Assembly: GCA_016788285.1 (NCBI GenBank)
Contig: JAEUSW010000196.1
Span: forward strand, 1-43,040
DNA: 43,040 bases
Direction of reading: 5' to 3'
From: Flavobacteriales bacterium
GTDB lineage: Bacteria; Bacteroidota; Bacteroidia; Flavobacteriales_F; PHOS-HE28
Below, piece after piece: positions 32,433 to 40,324 of the stretch. The position numbers and the translations under genes were made by a program. The notes under the pieces are model-generated. The model was not told the DNA's origin, made no database searches, and saw only the letters and a program-made list of their open reading frames with translations. Position 1 is the first letter of the stretch, and the number at the start of each line of letters is the position of its first letter.

Positions 32433-33863
32433 ATGGCCGTTTCCCTCTCCTTCCACGGGGCCGCCGGCACGGTGACCGGGAGCAAGCACCTGCTGGAGGT
32501 GCAGCATCGCGATGGCGCTGTTCACCGTGTGCTCCTGGACTGCGGCATGTTCCAAGGCGAGGCCGTGGGCCGGTCGAAGGGCGACCCCAACCGGCATTTC
32601 GGTTTCGACCCCGGCGGGGTGGACGCGGTGGTGCTCAGCCACGCCCACATCGATCACAGCGGGCTGCTGCCGCGCCTGGTGGTCGAGGGGTTCCACGGGC
32701 CCATCCACAGCACCCCGGCCACGCGCGACCTCTGCGCCATCATGTTGGAGGACAGTGCGCGGATCCAGGAGGCCGACCATGCCTATGACCTCAAGCGCGC
32801 CAAGCGTCAGGGACGCACGCTCGACGAGCCGGGCCCGCTGTACACGGTGGACGAGGTGCCGCCGGCCCTGCAGCGCTTCGAGGCGCATGACCTCAACAGG
32901 GCGTTCCCGGTGGTGCCGGGCATCACCTGCACCTTCACGGAGGCGGGCCACATCCTCGGCAGTGCCGCGGTGCACCTCACCATCGACGATGGCGACCGGG
33001 TCCTGCGCCTCGCCTTCACCGGTGATGTGGGCCGTTACGTGGACCGCCTGCTCCCCGAGCCCGCACCGTTCCCGCAGGCCGATGTCATCGTGTGCGAGAG
33101 CACCTATGGCGACCGCGACCACCCCGGCATCGCGGAGGCCGAGGAGGAACTGCTGCGCCACGTCACCGAGGCCTGCGTGGAGCGCCGCGGCAAGCTGCTC
33201 ATCCCCGCGTTCAGCATCGGCAAGACGCAGGAGATCCTCTACACGCTCAACGGGCTCAGCAACCAGGGCCGCCTGCCCCGCATCCCGGTCTTCGTGGACA
33301 GCCCGCTGGCGATCAGCGCCACGGGGATCGTGCGCCAGCACAGCGCTTCCTTCCGACCTGAGGTGCGGGCCGAGCTGGAGCACGACGCCGACCTGTTCAG
33401 CTTCCCCGGGGTGGAGTTCGTGCGCAACCCCGAGCGCAGCAAGCAGCTCAACGCCCGGCAGGAGCCCTGCATCGTCATCGCGGCCAGCGGCATGATGGAG
33501 GCCGGTCGCATCCGCCACCACCTGCGCCACAGCCTGCCCAACCCGCGCAACACCGTGCTGGCCGTCGGCTTCTGCGCACCCGGTACCCTGGGGCACGACA
33601 TCCTCAGCGGTCATCAGGTGGTGCACATCTTCGGTGAGCCCGTGACCGTGAAGGCCGCCGTGCTGCGCATGGAGTTCTACAGTGCCCATGCCGACCGTGG
33701 CGAGCTGGTGCGCTACCTCGGCTGCCAGGACCCCGCCCGAGTGCGCCAGCTCTTCCTGGTGCACGGCATCACCGCAAGCCTCAACGGGCTTCAGGAGCGG
33801 CTCGCGGCGGCGGGCCACCACAACATCGCGATCCCGCACAAGGGCCAGCGCTTCGTGCTCTAA
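32433..33863 (+). CDS. MBL-fold beta-CASP metallo-hydrolase (CPSF/RNase-like)
   Basis: 476 aa. The metallo-beta-lactamase fold is visible from the N-terminus: FHGAAGTVTGSKHLLE, LDCGMFQGE, and the zinc motif SHAHIDHSG (His70, His72, Asp74, His75). Further signatures are FTEAGHILGSAAVHL, FTGDVGRY, and CESTYGDRDH before the beta-CASP insertion (IPAFSIGKTQEILYTLNGL, VFVDSPLAI). The C-terminal zinc/RNA-specificity part (IVIAASGMMEAGRIRHHL, FYSAHADRGELV, FLVHG) completes it. Related enzymes are RNA endo/exonucleases of the CPSF-73/YSH1 type; it acts in the cytoplasm, but bacterial targets are largely unknown. Confidence 0.93.
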   Translation: MAVSLSFHGAAGTVTGSKHLLEVQHRDGAVHRVLLDCGMFQGEAVGRSKGDPNRHFGFDPGGVDAVVLSHAHIDHSGLLPRLVVEGFHGPIHSTPATRDLCAIMLEDSARIQEADHAYDLKRAKRQGRTLDEPGPLYTVDEVPPALQRFEAHDLNRAFPVVPGITCTFTEAGHILGSAAVHLTIDDGDRVLRLAFTGDVGRYVDRLLPEPAPFPQADVIVCESTYGDRDHPGIAEAEEELLRHVTEACVERRGKLLIPAFSIGKTQEILYTLNGLSNQGRLPRIPVFVDSPLAISATGIVRQHSASFRPEVRAELEHDADLFSFPGVEFVRNPERSKQLNARQEPCIVIAASGMMEAGRIRHHLRHSLPNPRNTVLAVGFCAPGTLGHDILSGHQVVHIFGEPVTVKAAVLRMEFYSAHADRGELVRYLGCQDPARVRQLFLVHGITASLNGLQERLAAAGHHNIAIPHKGQRFVL

Positions 33864-33865
33864 GC

Positions 33866-34498
33866 TCAACGCATGCTGCGGCCCAGCACGATGCCCGCCG
33901 AAGCGTACCACGTCAGGTTCCGCGGGTCGTCATAGAGGTCGTTCAACCCGCCGTCAGCGAGCACCTTGCTCAGTCCCGCGCTCACGCCCCCCTCCACGGT
34001 GACGAACCAGATGTCCAGGCCGAGACCCGCGTCCAGGTTGAACGAACCGGCCGTCAGGTCGTCCCTGTTCCACGCGATGTCCTCGTTGCTGTTGTCCACG
34101 CTCAAGAGCAGGTCATAGCTGGGGCCTGCGTTCAATCGCAGCTTGAAACCGTCCTTGTGCACCAGGTTGAAGCCCACGAGCGCCTTGGCCTTCAACACGG
34201 TGCGCACCAGGTCGTTCTCCACCAGGAAGGTGTCCAGGAGCAGGGGCACCTGCATCTGCACGACCGTCGCCTGACGGCCGATGTGCAGCCCGGGCTGGAA
34301 GTACAGCCGCCGCCCCAGTCGCACATCCAGCCCGGCCTGCCAGCCCGCGTTGCCCTTGTAGTCCCCGTTGTTCGGATCGCCCTGCAGGGTCTGGGACAGC
34401 AGGCCCACCTGCGGGTTCACCTGCACTTGGGCAAGGGCCGTCCTCACCGTGGTGAACAGGATGAGGGTGATGGGAAGGAGATGGCGGATCGGGCGCAT
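33866..34498 (-). CDS. Outer-membrane beta-barrel protein, PorT-like
   Basis: 210 aa from ATG 34498, chosen because it opens a signal peptide (MRPIRHLLPITLILFTTVRT plus ALA); the open frame further upstream is Arg-rich and overlaps the divergent gene. The mature part alternates hydrophobic and polar residues as in a small eight-strand-type barrel: LDVRLGRRLYFQPGLHIGRQ, ALVGFNLVHKDGFKLRLNAG, NLDAGLGLDIWFVTVEGGVS, WYASAGIVLGR. Such PorT/OmpW-like barrels are abundant in Bacteroidota. A TAGCTTCA element (34517-34524) lies 18 nt upstream. Its specific function is unknown. Confidence 0.82.
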   Translation of the reverse strand: MRPIRHLLPITLILFTTVRTALAQVQVNPQVGLLSQTLQGDPNNGDYKGNAGWQAGLDVRLGRRLYFQPGLHIGRQATVVQMQVPLLLDTFLVENDLVRTVLKAKALVGFNLVHKDGFKLRLNAGPSYDLLLSVDNSNEDIAWNRDDLTAGSFNLDAGLGLDIWFVTVEGGVSAGLSKVLADGGLNDLYDDPRNLTWYASAGIVLGRSMR

Positions 34499-34544
34499 GG
34501 CGTGGGTGCTGTACCGTGAAGCTACGACCATCGCGGCCGCGTGC

Positions 34545-34552
34545 GACCTTTG
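34545..34552 (+). promoter_or_regulatory. Putative -7 element GACCTTTG, 4 nt before the start codon
   Basis: Followed by CCCC and ATG 34557; same motif and spacing as at 16867-16874. Confidence 0.4.
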
Positions 34553-34556
34553 CCCC

Positions 34557-35060
34557 ATGCCCGCCGTCACCGTCCGCGACCTGCGCCGCCGGCGCACCAC
34601 CGTGGCCACCCTGGTCTTCCTGGCGGTGGCCTTCGGCATCCTGTGGTGGGGGCAGGTGATGGGCGACCTCGACGGCACCATCGCGCTGGGCATGATCGGC
34701 GCGTGCGCCACGGTGTACATCGGCCTGCTCAACTATTGGCTGCAGCGCGACAAGGTGATGCAGGACCTGTTCACCGCGTTCAACGCCCGCTACGACCGTC
34801 TGAACGGCGATCTGCTCGCGATCCAGAAGGGCAGCTTCGGCGACGGCGATCCGGACCGCGTGATCCTGGATTACCTCAACCTCTGCGCCGAAGAGTACTT
34901 CTGGTACACCCGGGGCCGCATCGACACCGCCATCTGGCTGGCCTGGCGCAACGGCATGGAGAACTGGCTGCAGGTGCCGGCCGTGCGCGAGGTGGCGCGG
35001 CGTGAAGCCGCCCAGCGCGACAGCTACTACGGCCTGTTCGACGCGGTGCCCGTGGACTGA
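34557..35060 (+). CDS. Small membrane protein of unknown function
   Basis: 167 aa. Two N-terminal transmembrane helices (ATLVFLAVAFGILWWGQVM, about 16-35; IALGMIGACATVYIGLLNYW, about 41-61) precede a ~100-residue cytoplasmic part. A conserved-looking block, LDYLNLCAEEYFWYTRGRID followed by WLAWRNGMENWL, is reminiscent of small Bacteroidota proteins of unknown function (DUF4760-like), but I cannot assign it. Its TGA directly abuts the convergent kynA stop (TGATCA). Confidence 0.75.
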   Translation: MPAVTVRDLRRRRTTVATLVFLAVAFGILWWGQVMGDLDGTIALGMIGACATVYIGLLNYWLQRDKVMQDLFTAFNARYDRLNGDLLAIQKGSFGDGDPDRVILDYLNLCAEEYFWYTRGRIDTAIWLAWRNGMENWLQVPAVREVARREAAQRDSYYGLFDAVPVD

Positions 35061-36065
35061 TCAGGCCTTGAAGCGCAGCACGTCCTTCACCTGCGCCGGC
35101 AGGGGTGGCAGTTTGCGCCGCTCGAAGAGGAAGCTGCTCAGGTCCGCCACCTCGCTGAAGATGTAGTGGCTGTCCATGGCACCGCGCAGGTAGGCCTTCC
35201 CCGTGCTGCCCCCGGTGCCCACGCGCAGGCCGATCATGCGGTGCACCATGTTGAGGTGCCTGCCCCTCCACGCCGCCATGGCCTCGTCGATGTCGAGCAA
35301 CGCCTCCAGGAACCGGAACGGCTGCTGGAAGATGGGCTCGTCGCGGTAGAGCATGATGAAGAGGGCGCTTCGGCACGCTTTCGCGCTCAGCTTCCGCTCC
35401 GGCGATCCCTCGACGAAGATCTTCCGCCACAACGCCGCGTTGCCCTCCTCGCCCTGCACCAGGCTCGCATCGTAGATCCGCTCCAGCTGGTCGAAGAACC
35501 CGGTCCCGCCCTGGGGCCAGTACCGCTCCTCCAGGAAGGGCATCCGCTCCAACCAGGCGTTCACCAGTTCCAGCAGGGTCGGCAGTCGCTCCAACGCCTC
35601 GATCTCCGCCTTGTGCTCGGGCTTCAGTTGGCTGGTGTAGTACTGCTTCCCGAACCGCGCCTCCATGCGCAGGCCGAGCCGTGCCTCGAGCACCTTGAAC
35701 TGCATGCTCTGGAAGCCGCTCGCCGGACGGAGCATGTCGCGAAAGTCCAGGAAGTCCAGCGGCGTCATCGTTTCCATGATGTCCATCTGGTGCACCAGCA
35801 CATCGAGGATGGTCTTCACGCGCTGCAGGCGGTGCACGGCGATGTTCAGCTCGCCATTGTTGTCGTCCACATGGTGGTCGGCGAACAGGGTGATCACGCT
35901 GCCCACCTCATGCAGCACCTGCTTGAACCAGAGCTCGTAGGCCTGGTGGATCACGATGAAGAGCATCTCATCGTGCGCGTGCTGCCCGCGTTTGTCGCTC
36001 TCCAGGGCCTGCGCGCCGAGGATCTTGTCAAGCTGGAGGTAGTCGGGATAGTAGACGTTGGACAT
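35061..36065 (-). CDS. kynA: Tryptophan 2,3-dioxygenase
   Basis: 334 aa. TDO is a heme enzyme that opens the indole ring of L-tryptophan to N-formylkynurenine, the first step of kynurenine-type degradation or NAD synthesis. Signatures: VYYPDYLQLDKILGAQ, HDEMLFIVIHQAYELWFKQV (substrate-site His and Phe/Tyr), LRPASGFQSMQFKVLE, RHLNMVHRMIG (probable heme-ligand His) and GTGGSTGKAYLRGAM (substrate carboxylate loop), SHYIFSEVADLSSFL. ATG 36065 is taken as start; an in-frame ATG at 36089 would extend it through an octamer repeat array. No other kynurenine-pathway gene is near. Confidence 0.96.
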   Translation of the reverse strand: MSNVYYPDYLQLDKILGAQALESDKRGQHAHDEMLFIVIHQAYELWFKQVLHEVGSVITLFADHHVDDNNGELNIAVHRLQRVKTILDVLVHQMDIMETMTPLDFLDFRDMLRPASGFQSMQFKVLEARLGLRMEARFGKQYYTSQLKPEHKAEIEALERLPTLLELVNAWLERMPFLEERYWPQGGTGFFDQLERIYDASLVQGEEGNAALWRKIFVEGSPERKLSAKACRSALFIMLYRDEPIFQQPFRFLEALLDIDEAMAAWRGRHLNMVHRMIGLRVGTGGSTGKAYLRGAMDSHYIFSEVADLSSFLFERRKLPPLPAQVKDVLRFKA

Positions 36066-36111
36066 GGACCGATGTGCCCGTGGGGGCATGTGCTCATGTG
36101 CACATGGTCCG
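36064..36111. repeat. Octamer array A (ATGTGCNC-like) in the kynA leader
   Basis: Read on the plus strand, six 8-bp units run ATGGACCG, ATGTGCCC, GTGGGGGC, ATGTGCTC, ATGTGCAC, ATGGTCCG. The array reaches the kynA start codon and lies between it and its putative -7 element. The same octamer is repeated at 42375-42446. Confidence 0.7.
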
Positions 36112-36119
36112 GGCCGTGG

Positions 36120-36157
36120 CGAATGTAGCTGGCTCCGTGCGGGGCGGGCTAACTTTG
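36120..36157. promoter_or_regulatory. Divergent promoter region kynA / TonB-like gene
   Basis: Minus-strand TACATTCG (36120-36127) serves kynA; plus-strand TAACTTTG (36150-36157), a perfect TAnnTTTG, lies 7 nt before ATG 36165. The two are 22 bp apart. Confidence 0.5.
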
Positions 36158-36164
36158 ATCGACC

Positions 36165-36659
36165 ATGCGCGCACCGCACCTGTTGATGGTCCTCTGGGGC
36201 CCCTTGATCCTGGCGGCGCAGGAGGGTGCCGTCCCCGTGCGTTCCGATGCGGATGCCGGACAGGCGCTGTTCGAGCGGGGTTTCCGCAAGGACAGCACGG
36301 TGATGACCCCGGTCGAGGTGATGCCGGCCTTCCCCGGTGGCGAGGCGGAGCTGTACCGGAGGGTCCGGCACGAGACCGACTATCCGAAGGAAGCGCTCAG
36401 GGAGGGCATCACCGGCCGCGTGATGGTGCACTTCGTGGTGGAGAAGGACGGCCGGGTGGACAGCGTGTGGGTGCCCCGTCCCGTGCACCCCCTCCTGGAC
36501 GCCGAGGCCGTCCGCGTGGTGCGCAGCCTTCCCCCCTGGACGCCGGCCACCATGGACGGACGGCCCGTCCGCGTCCTGTTCCGGTTGCCGATCACCTTCA
36601 CGTTGGACCCGGCCGTGGCGGAGAAGCGCAGGAAGAAGGCCGCCCGTCGAGGCGGGTGA
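36165..36659 (+). CDS. TonB C-terminal domain protein (energy transducer-like)
   Basis: 164 aa. A short signal peptide (MRAPHLLMVLWGPLILAAQ) is followed by ~35 variable residues, then PVEVMPAFPGGEAELYRRVR, a motif common to Bacteroidota TonB-like proteins, and a TonB C-terminal domain (YPKEALREGITGRVMVHFVV, KDGRVDSVWV, AVRVVRSLPPWTPATMDGRP, LPITFTL). Unlike a canonical TonB it seems to have a cleavable signal rather than a membrane anchor with a proline-rich spacer, so it may be a periplasmic TonB-like adaptor. It does not sit beside the TonB-dependent receptor. Confidence 0.88.
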   Translation: MRAPHLLMVLWGPLILAAQEGAVPVRSDADAGQALFERGFRKDSTVMTPVEVMPAFPGGEAELYRRVRHETDYPKEALREGITGRVMVHFVVEKDGRVDSVWVPRPVHPLLDAEAVRVVRSLPPWTPATMDGRPVRVLFRLPITFTLDPAVAEKRRKKAARRGG

Positions 36660-36669
36660 ACCTGTCCGG

Positions 36670-37113
36670 TCAGGCCACGCGGACCTTCAGCACATCACCG
36701 GCCACCTCGACCGGGTAGGTCTTCAGCCCTTGCTGCGAAGGGCCCTTGGTCACCTGTCCGTCCATGTCGAAGGCGCTGCCGTGCCAACCGCACACCAGTT
36801 TGTCGCCATCGGGCTTCACGGGTCCGCCCTTGTGCGGGCAGCTCAGTACAAGAGCCTTGTATGCGCCGTCAGCGCTCTTGCTGATGTACAGTTTGTCCCC
36901 AAGCCCCTTGGCGCTCACCATGCCCACACCGTCGGACAGGCTGGACATCGGGATCGAGAGCACGCCGTTCTCCACGGCCAGGGCGGCGGAGGCGGAGGAG
37001 CCCGCTGCGGCGGTCTTGCCGGAGGAACAGCTTTCGAGGGAGGCGAGGGCGGGCACGGCGGCCAGGGCGGCGCAGGCCTTGCAGCCCGCGAGCAGGAAGT
37101 TGCGACGGTCCAT
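36670..37113 (-). CDS. Rieske [2Fe-2S] protein, exported
   Basis: 147 aa from ATG 37113. The N-terminus MDRRNFLLAGCKACAALAAV has a twin-arginine-like RRNFLLAG motif and a hydrophobic core, suggesting Tat export of a prefolded Fe-S protein. The Rieske ligands are Cys92-Pro-His94 (SCPHKGG) and Cys108-Gly-Trp-His111 (CGWHGSAFD), followed by the usual FDMDGQVTKGPSQQGLKTY ending. It is a small stand-alone electron-transfer protein of the arsenite-oxidase/QcrA-like type; its partner is unknown. A TATCTTTC -7 element (37135-37142) lies 21 nt upstream. Confidence 0.92.
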   Translation of the reverse strand: MDRRNFLLAGCKACAALAAVPALASLESCSSGKTAAAGSSASAALAVENGVLSIPMSSLSDGVGMVSAKGLGDKLYISKSADGAYKALVLSCPHKGGPVKPDGDKLVCGWHGSAFDMDGQVTKGPSQQGLKTYPVEVAGDVLKVRVA

Positions 37114-37134
37114 GGGTGGAGGATTGGTCGAGCG

Positions 37135-37142
37135 GAAAGATA
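37135..37142 (-). promoter_or_regulatory. Putative -7 element TATCTTTC of the Rieske gene
   Basis: Seven of eight positions fit TAnnTTTG, 21 nt before ATG 37113. Confidence 0.5.
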
Positions 37143-37225
37143 GACGCTCCCTCCGGAACACGGGTGCAGGCCTCATGGTTCACAAGCCTTAACAGGCGAC
37201 CGGGCCTTCTGGCATGGGAATGGCT

Positions 37226-37233
37226 TACCTTGC
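37226..37233 (+). promoter_or_regulatory. Putative -7 element TACCTTGC of the Cys/His-rich protein gene
   Basis: 21 nt before ATG 37255 in an otherwise GC-rich divergent region. Confidence 0.35.
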
Positions 37234-37254
37234 GTTCAAATCAGACCCCATCCC

Positions 37255-37680
37255 ATGCGCATCCTCTTGAGCGTTGCCGCCGCCCTGGCCTTCCTGGCCA
37301 CGGCCACCGCACAAAGCACCACCACCGAGAAGGTGGCCACCGAGAAGGCCACGGCCGTGGCCCCGGAGAGCCCTGAAAAGGCCACCGCCGTCGCGCCTGC
37401 GACCACCATCGCGCCTTCCGGTGAGACGAAGGCCGCGTCATGCGCCGGTGGCGCGAAGGCCGCTGGTGCGGCCTGCTGCGCCGGCAAGGCCGGAGCAAGC
37501 GCCGATGCCAAGGCCGCCAGCGCCGGTCACGATCACAAGGCCCATGGTGAGGCCCATGGCGAGCACGGCGCCCATGGCGATGCCAAGGCCGCCGGTTGCT
37601 CCGGTGCCGCCAAGGCCGGCTGCTGCGCCGGCAAGGCCGGAGCGAAGGCCGAGGCCACGCCCGCGCCTGAGCCGAAGTAA
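37255..37680 (+). CDS. Ala/Lys-rich secreted protein with Cys and His clusters
   Basis: 141 aa. Signal peptide (MRILLSVAAALAFLATATAQ), then a low-complexity Ala/Thr/Glu/Lys part. Two related Cys modules (CAGGAKAAGAACCAGKAGA and CSGAAKAGCCAGKAGAKAEA, three Cys each) flank a His-rich stretch (HDHKAHGEAHGEHGAHGD, six His). It ends with a Pro-rich tail. This looks like a periplasmic metal-binding protein, but no family is recognised; structure is probably disordered. It is divergent from the Rieske gene and followed by a hairpin terminator. Confidence 0.8.
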   Translation: MRILLSVAAALAFLATATAQSTTTEKVATEKATAVAPESPEKATAVAPATTIAPSGETKAASCAGGAKAAGAACCAGKAGASADAKAASAGHDHKAHGEAHGEHGAHGDAKAAGCSGAAKAGCCAGKAGAKAEATPAPEPK

Positions 37681-37700
37681 GTTCCGACTCACGGCGTCAT

Positions 37701-37732
37701 CGAAGCCCTCCGACCGGTGTCGGGGGGCTTCG
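37701..37732. terminator. Hairpin between convergent genes at 37.7 kb
   Basis: A 14-bp stem (37701-37714 with 37719-37732, one G-T pair), loop CGGT. It lacks a long T-run and could act on both strands. It resembles the stem after the CotH gene (CGAAGCCCTCCGAC start). Confidence 0.7.
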
Positions 37733-37736
37733 TGCT

Positions 37737-38129
37737 TCACCCAAGGAACACCACCTCCATCCGCTCGTCCGGGCCCAGCCGCAGGTCGCGCAACCGAAGT
37801 TCCATCAACCAGCCCATCACCGGCGGGGCGTCCGCGCGCAGCTCCACCGGCACGTAGGTCCAGTTGCGGATGTTGCGGAACAGCGGATCGGGCCAGGTGG
37901 GATTGAACAACACGCTGAAGCGGAACACCTGGTGGTCCGCCACCAGCTCCCGCCCACGGTCGTCATAGGCCCGGGTGGTGACGATCAGCGCGGCCCGGTT
38001 CAAACGCCGTTGCCAGCCGGGGTCGGTGGTGGCGAAGAAGGCCTGCCGCAACACGATCCGCGGACGTTCCGTGGCGCTGAAGCGCGCTTCGGGATGCCCG
38101 GTGTCCAGGGTGATGTGCCGTGCGCCCAT
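37737..38129 (-). CDS. Small protein of unknown function, end of three-gene operon
   Basis: 130 aa from ATG 38129, which lies 5 nt after the stop of the HHH/barrel gene on the same strand. No signal peptide. Beta-rich sequence with several aromatic and basic residues (RIVLRQAFFATTDPGWQRRL, LIVTTRAYDDRGRELVADHQ, FRFSVLFNPTWPDPLFRNIR, MELRLRDLRLGPDERMEVVF). No family recognised. Tight spacing suggests a functional link to the upstream envelope proteins. Confidence 0.7.
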   Translation of the reverse strand: MGARHITLDTGHPEARFSATERPRIVLRQAFFATTDPGWQRRLNRAALIVTTRAYDDRGRELVADHQVFRFSVLFNPTWPDPLFRNIRNWTYVPVELRADAPPVMGWLMELRLRDLRLGPDERMEVVFLG

Positions 38130-38134
38130 CGCGT

Positions 38135-40324
38135 TCAGAAGCGGACCCGGACCTGCACCTTCACGTCGCTCCGCGTGTCGCCCGCGATCTCCTGCAGGCC
38201 GGAACTGATGCGGTCGGTCTCCTGGAAGATGAAGGCCCCGTAGCGCAGCCATACGTCCACACGGCGCAGCGGGGTGAGGCGCAGCATGCCGTACCAGCGC
38301 ATGCCGCGACCGTAGTAGGGCGGGATGCTGAACACGCCGATGAGGTCGTTCTCATAGGCGTAGAGCCGGGCATCGTAGCCGTCGGTGTCGAAGAGCGCGA
38401 AGCGCAGGGAGAGCTCCCACCAGCTGCGCAAGGGCCGGTGCACCAGGTCCTGGTACACGATGAAGCCATGCTCCACCGGGCTGTCGCCGCGTTGCACGTC
38501 CACCACCTCCACCCGCGTGCGCAGGCTCACCGAGGGGCTCACCCGGTAGGTGGCGTTCAGCCGCCAGTTGGTCTGTCGCCGGCGCACCAGCGGATCGATG
38601 CCGTCCACCGGGGCGTCGCTGTTGTAGCCCTTCTGTTCGTGCCGGCCGCGCAGATAGACCTCCACTTGTTTGCTCGGTCGCCACGTCACCTGGGCCAGCA
38701 CATCGTGCCCATCGCTCGGACCGTTCACCTGATAGCGCAGCCACGGGAACCGGTACTGGTCGAAGTAGGCGTTGATCGTCCACCGCCGGTCGGGCCGCAC
38801 CTCGATGCCCGTGTACAGCCCTCGTTCGTTCCACGGGTTGCCGCCCTCGGCGAAGCCCACGCTGTAAAGCCCGTGGAAATCGCGCTGGTAGTCGCGGTAC
38901 AGCAGGGCCAGGGTCACGCGCCGGTCCAGCGCCACCAGGGTGCCGAGGTTCAGCGCCCAACCGGTGTTGCCATCGGCCTGCGGCAGGCTGGCGGCCACCT
39001 CGCCGAAGAAGCTCGCATTGCGGAACAGCCAGCTGAAGTCGCTGCCCACCGTGGTGTTCTCCTGCCCGTTGAACTCGAAGCGGTTGTAGGGCCGTAGCGT
39101 CCGGGTCAGCGGTACGTCGTAGCCCACGTGCGCTCCGGTGAGCCCCCAGCTGAAGGTGCGGCGCCGGTAGCGCAGGTGCCCTCCGTAGGCCTGCTCCAGG
39201 ATCGCGTCCTTCTTCTCCAGCTCGTTGAAGGTGCGGTGGTAGCCGTCCTCCTGGAAGCTGCTGAAGCTCACCTGCGCATCGTCCACGTCGCTGGTGTCCA
39301 CCTCCTGCTGCACGTTGGCATCGAGCCCTTTCCGGCTGTAGAACACGGTGAGGTCGAGCGCGCGGTGCAGTTCGATGGTGGCCGCCACACCGCGGTTGAA
39401 GAGGTTCTCGTTCACGCTGGTGTACGGGGCGAGCCCGGCCGCGTTCCGCTTCACGTTGAGGCTGAAGGACGACTTGCTGGCGAACGCGAGGCCCGTCCAG
39501 TAGGTGAGGCCCAGCCCGAACTGCGCCTGGTAGTCGCCCACGGCCAGCGCCTTCAGCCGCCCGAAGTGGCGCAGGAAGAGGTGTGCGCTGTAGAAATCGA
39601 AGCCCTGCCGCTGCGTGCCGCGGAAGAACTCCTCGCCCTCGTCCTTCTCGGCGGTGATGCCCACGCTGATGTTGTTGCGGTAGCGGAAACGGTAGCGGGC
39701 GTAGAGCTTGTACGGGTCGCCCAGGTAGAGGCGGCTCTCGCGGCGCAGGCTGTCGCGCACGACCTCGTCACCCGTGTCCGGAAGGTCATCGCCGTCGGGG
39801 TCGGTGTAGCGCCCGCCGAAGAGACCGGTGCGGTCCAGGCCACCCCGACGCGCCTCGACGTTCACGATCGTGCGCAGCATCACCTCGTGCTCGCCGTTGC
39901 GCAAGATCTCCTTCAGCCCGGCCCGCGAACGCAAGGGGTCCTCGCGCACCGTGATGAAGGGGCGCACCAGCGCCAGCGTACGGGCGTCCCACGCGTCGAT
40001 CGTCTGCACCTCGTACAGGCTCAGCAGCTTGCCGTTCTTCCGGATGTGCGCGAACAGGGCGCCGATCTGCACGTCGGTGAGCAGCGCCAGGCTATTGAGC
40101 TCCTCGGCGTCCGTGTGGTTGAGGTCGATGGGATCGCGGTAGCGGTCCGTGAGCACATCGAACAGGTTGGTGAGGTCCAGGTCGCTGTCGTCCCCCAGTT
40201 GTTCGGTGGCGGCCTCGATGCGCTGCTCGATGAGGTCGCGCGGCACGCCCTGGTCGTCCTCCTGCGCCCACGCCGTGGTGAGCGCGCCCGCATACAGGAG
40301 GAGCGCAACGGCCGTGCGCCTCAT
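38135..40324 (-). CDS. Helix-hairpin-helix/outer-membrane barrel protein
   Basis: 729 aa from ATG 40324, which overlaps the upstream stop (ATGA) and opens a signal peptide (MRRTAVALLLYAGALTTAWA). Residues about 60-130 carry ComEA-like helix-hairpin-helix repeats (PIDLNHTDAEELNSLALLTD, ALFAHIRKNGKLLSLYEVQT). The remaining ~580 residues alternate polar and aromatic residues as in a large beta-barrel (YRFRYRNNISVGITAEKDEG, FYSAHLFLRHFGRLKALAVG) and end in a typical last strand (VKVQVRVRF). This exact combination is widespread in Bacteroidota but not functionally defined; the HHH part probably mediates protein interaction rather than DNA binding. Confidence 0.85.
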   Translation of the reverse strand: MRRTAVALLLYAGALTTAWAQEDDQGVPRDLIEQRIEAATEQLGDDSDLDLTNLFDVLTDRYRDPIDLNHTDAEELNSLALLTDVQIGALFAHIRKNGKLLSLYEVQTIDAWDARTLALVRPFITVREDPLRSRAGLKEILRNGEHEVMLRTIVNVEARRGGLDRTGLFGGRYTDPDGDDLPDTGDEVVRDSLRRESRLYLGDPYKLYARYRFRYRNNISVGITAEKDEGEEFFRGTQRQGFDFYSAHLFLRHFGRLKALAVGDYQAQFGLGLTYWTGLAFASKSSFSLNVKRNAAGLAPYTSVNENLFNRGVAATIELHRALDLTVFYSRKGLDANVQQEVDTSDVDDAQVSFSSFQEDGYHRTFNELEKKDAILEQAYGGHLRYRRRTFSWGLTGAHVGYDVPLTRTLRPYNRFEFNGQENTTVGSDFSWLFRNASFFGEVAASLPQADGNTGWALNLGTLVALDRRVTLALLYRDYQRDFHGLYSVGFAEGGNPWNERGLYTGIEVRPDRRWTINAYFDQYRFPWLRYQVNGPSDGHDVLAQVTWRPSKQVEVYLRGRHEQKGYNSDAPVDGIDPLVRRRQTNWRLNATYRVSPSVSLRTRVEVVDVQRGDSPVEHGFIVYQDLVHRPLRSWWELSLRFALFDTDGYDARLYAYENDLIGVFSIPPYYGRGMRWYGMLRLTPLRRVDVWLRYGAFIFQETDRISSGLQEIAGDTRSDVKVQVRVRF

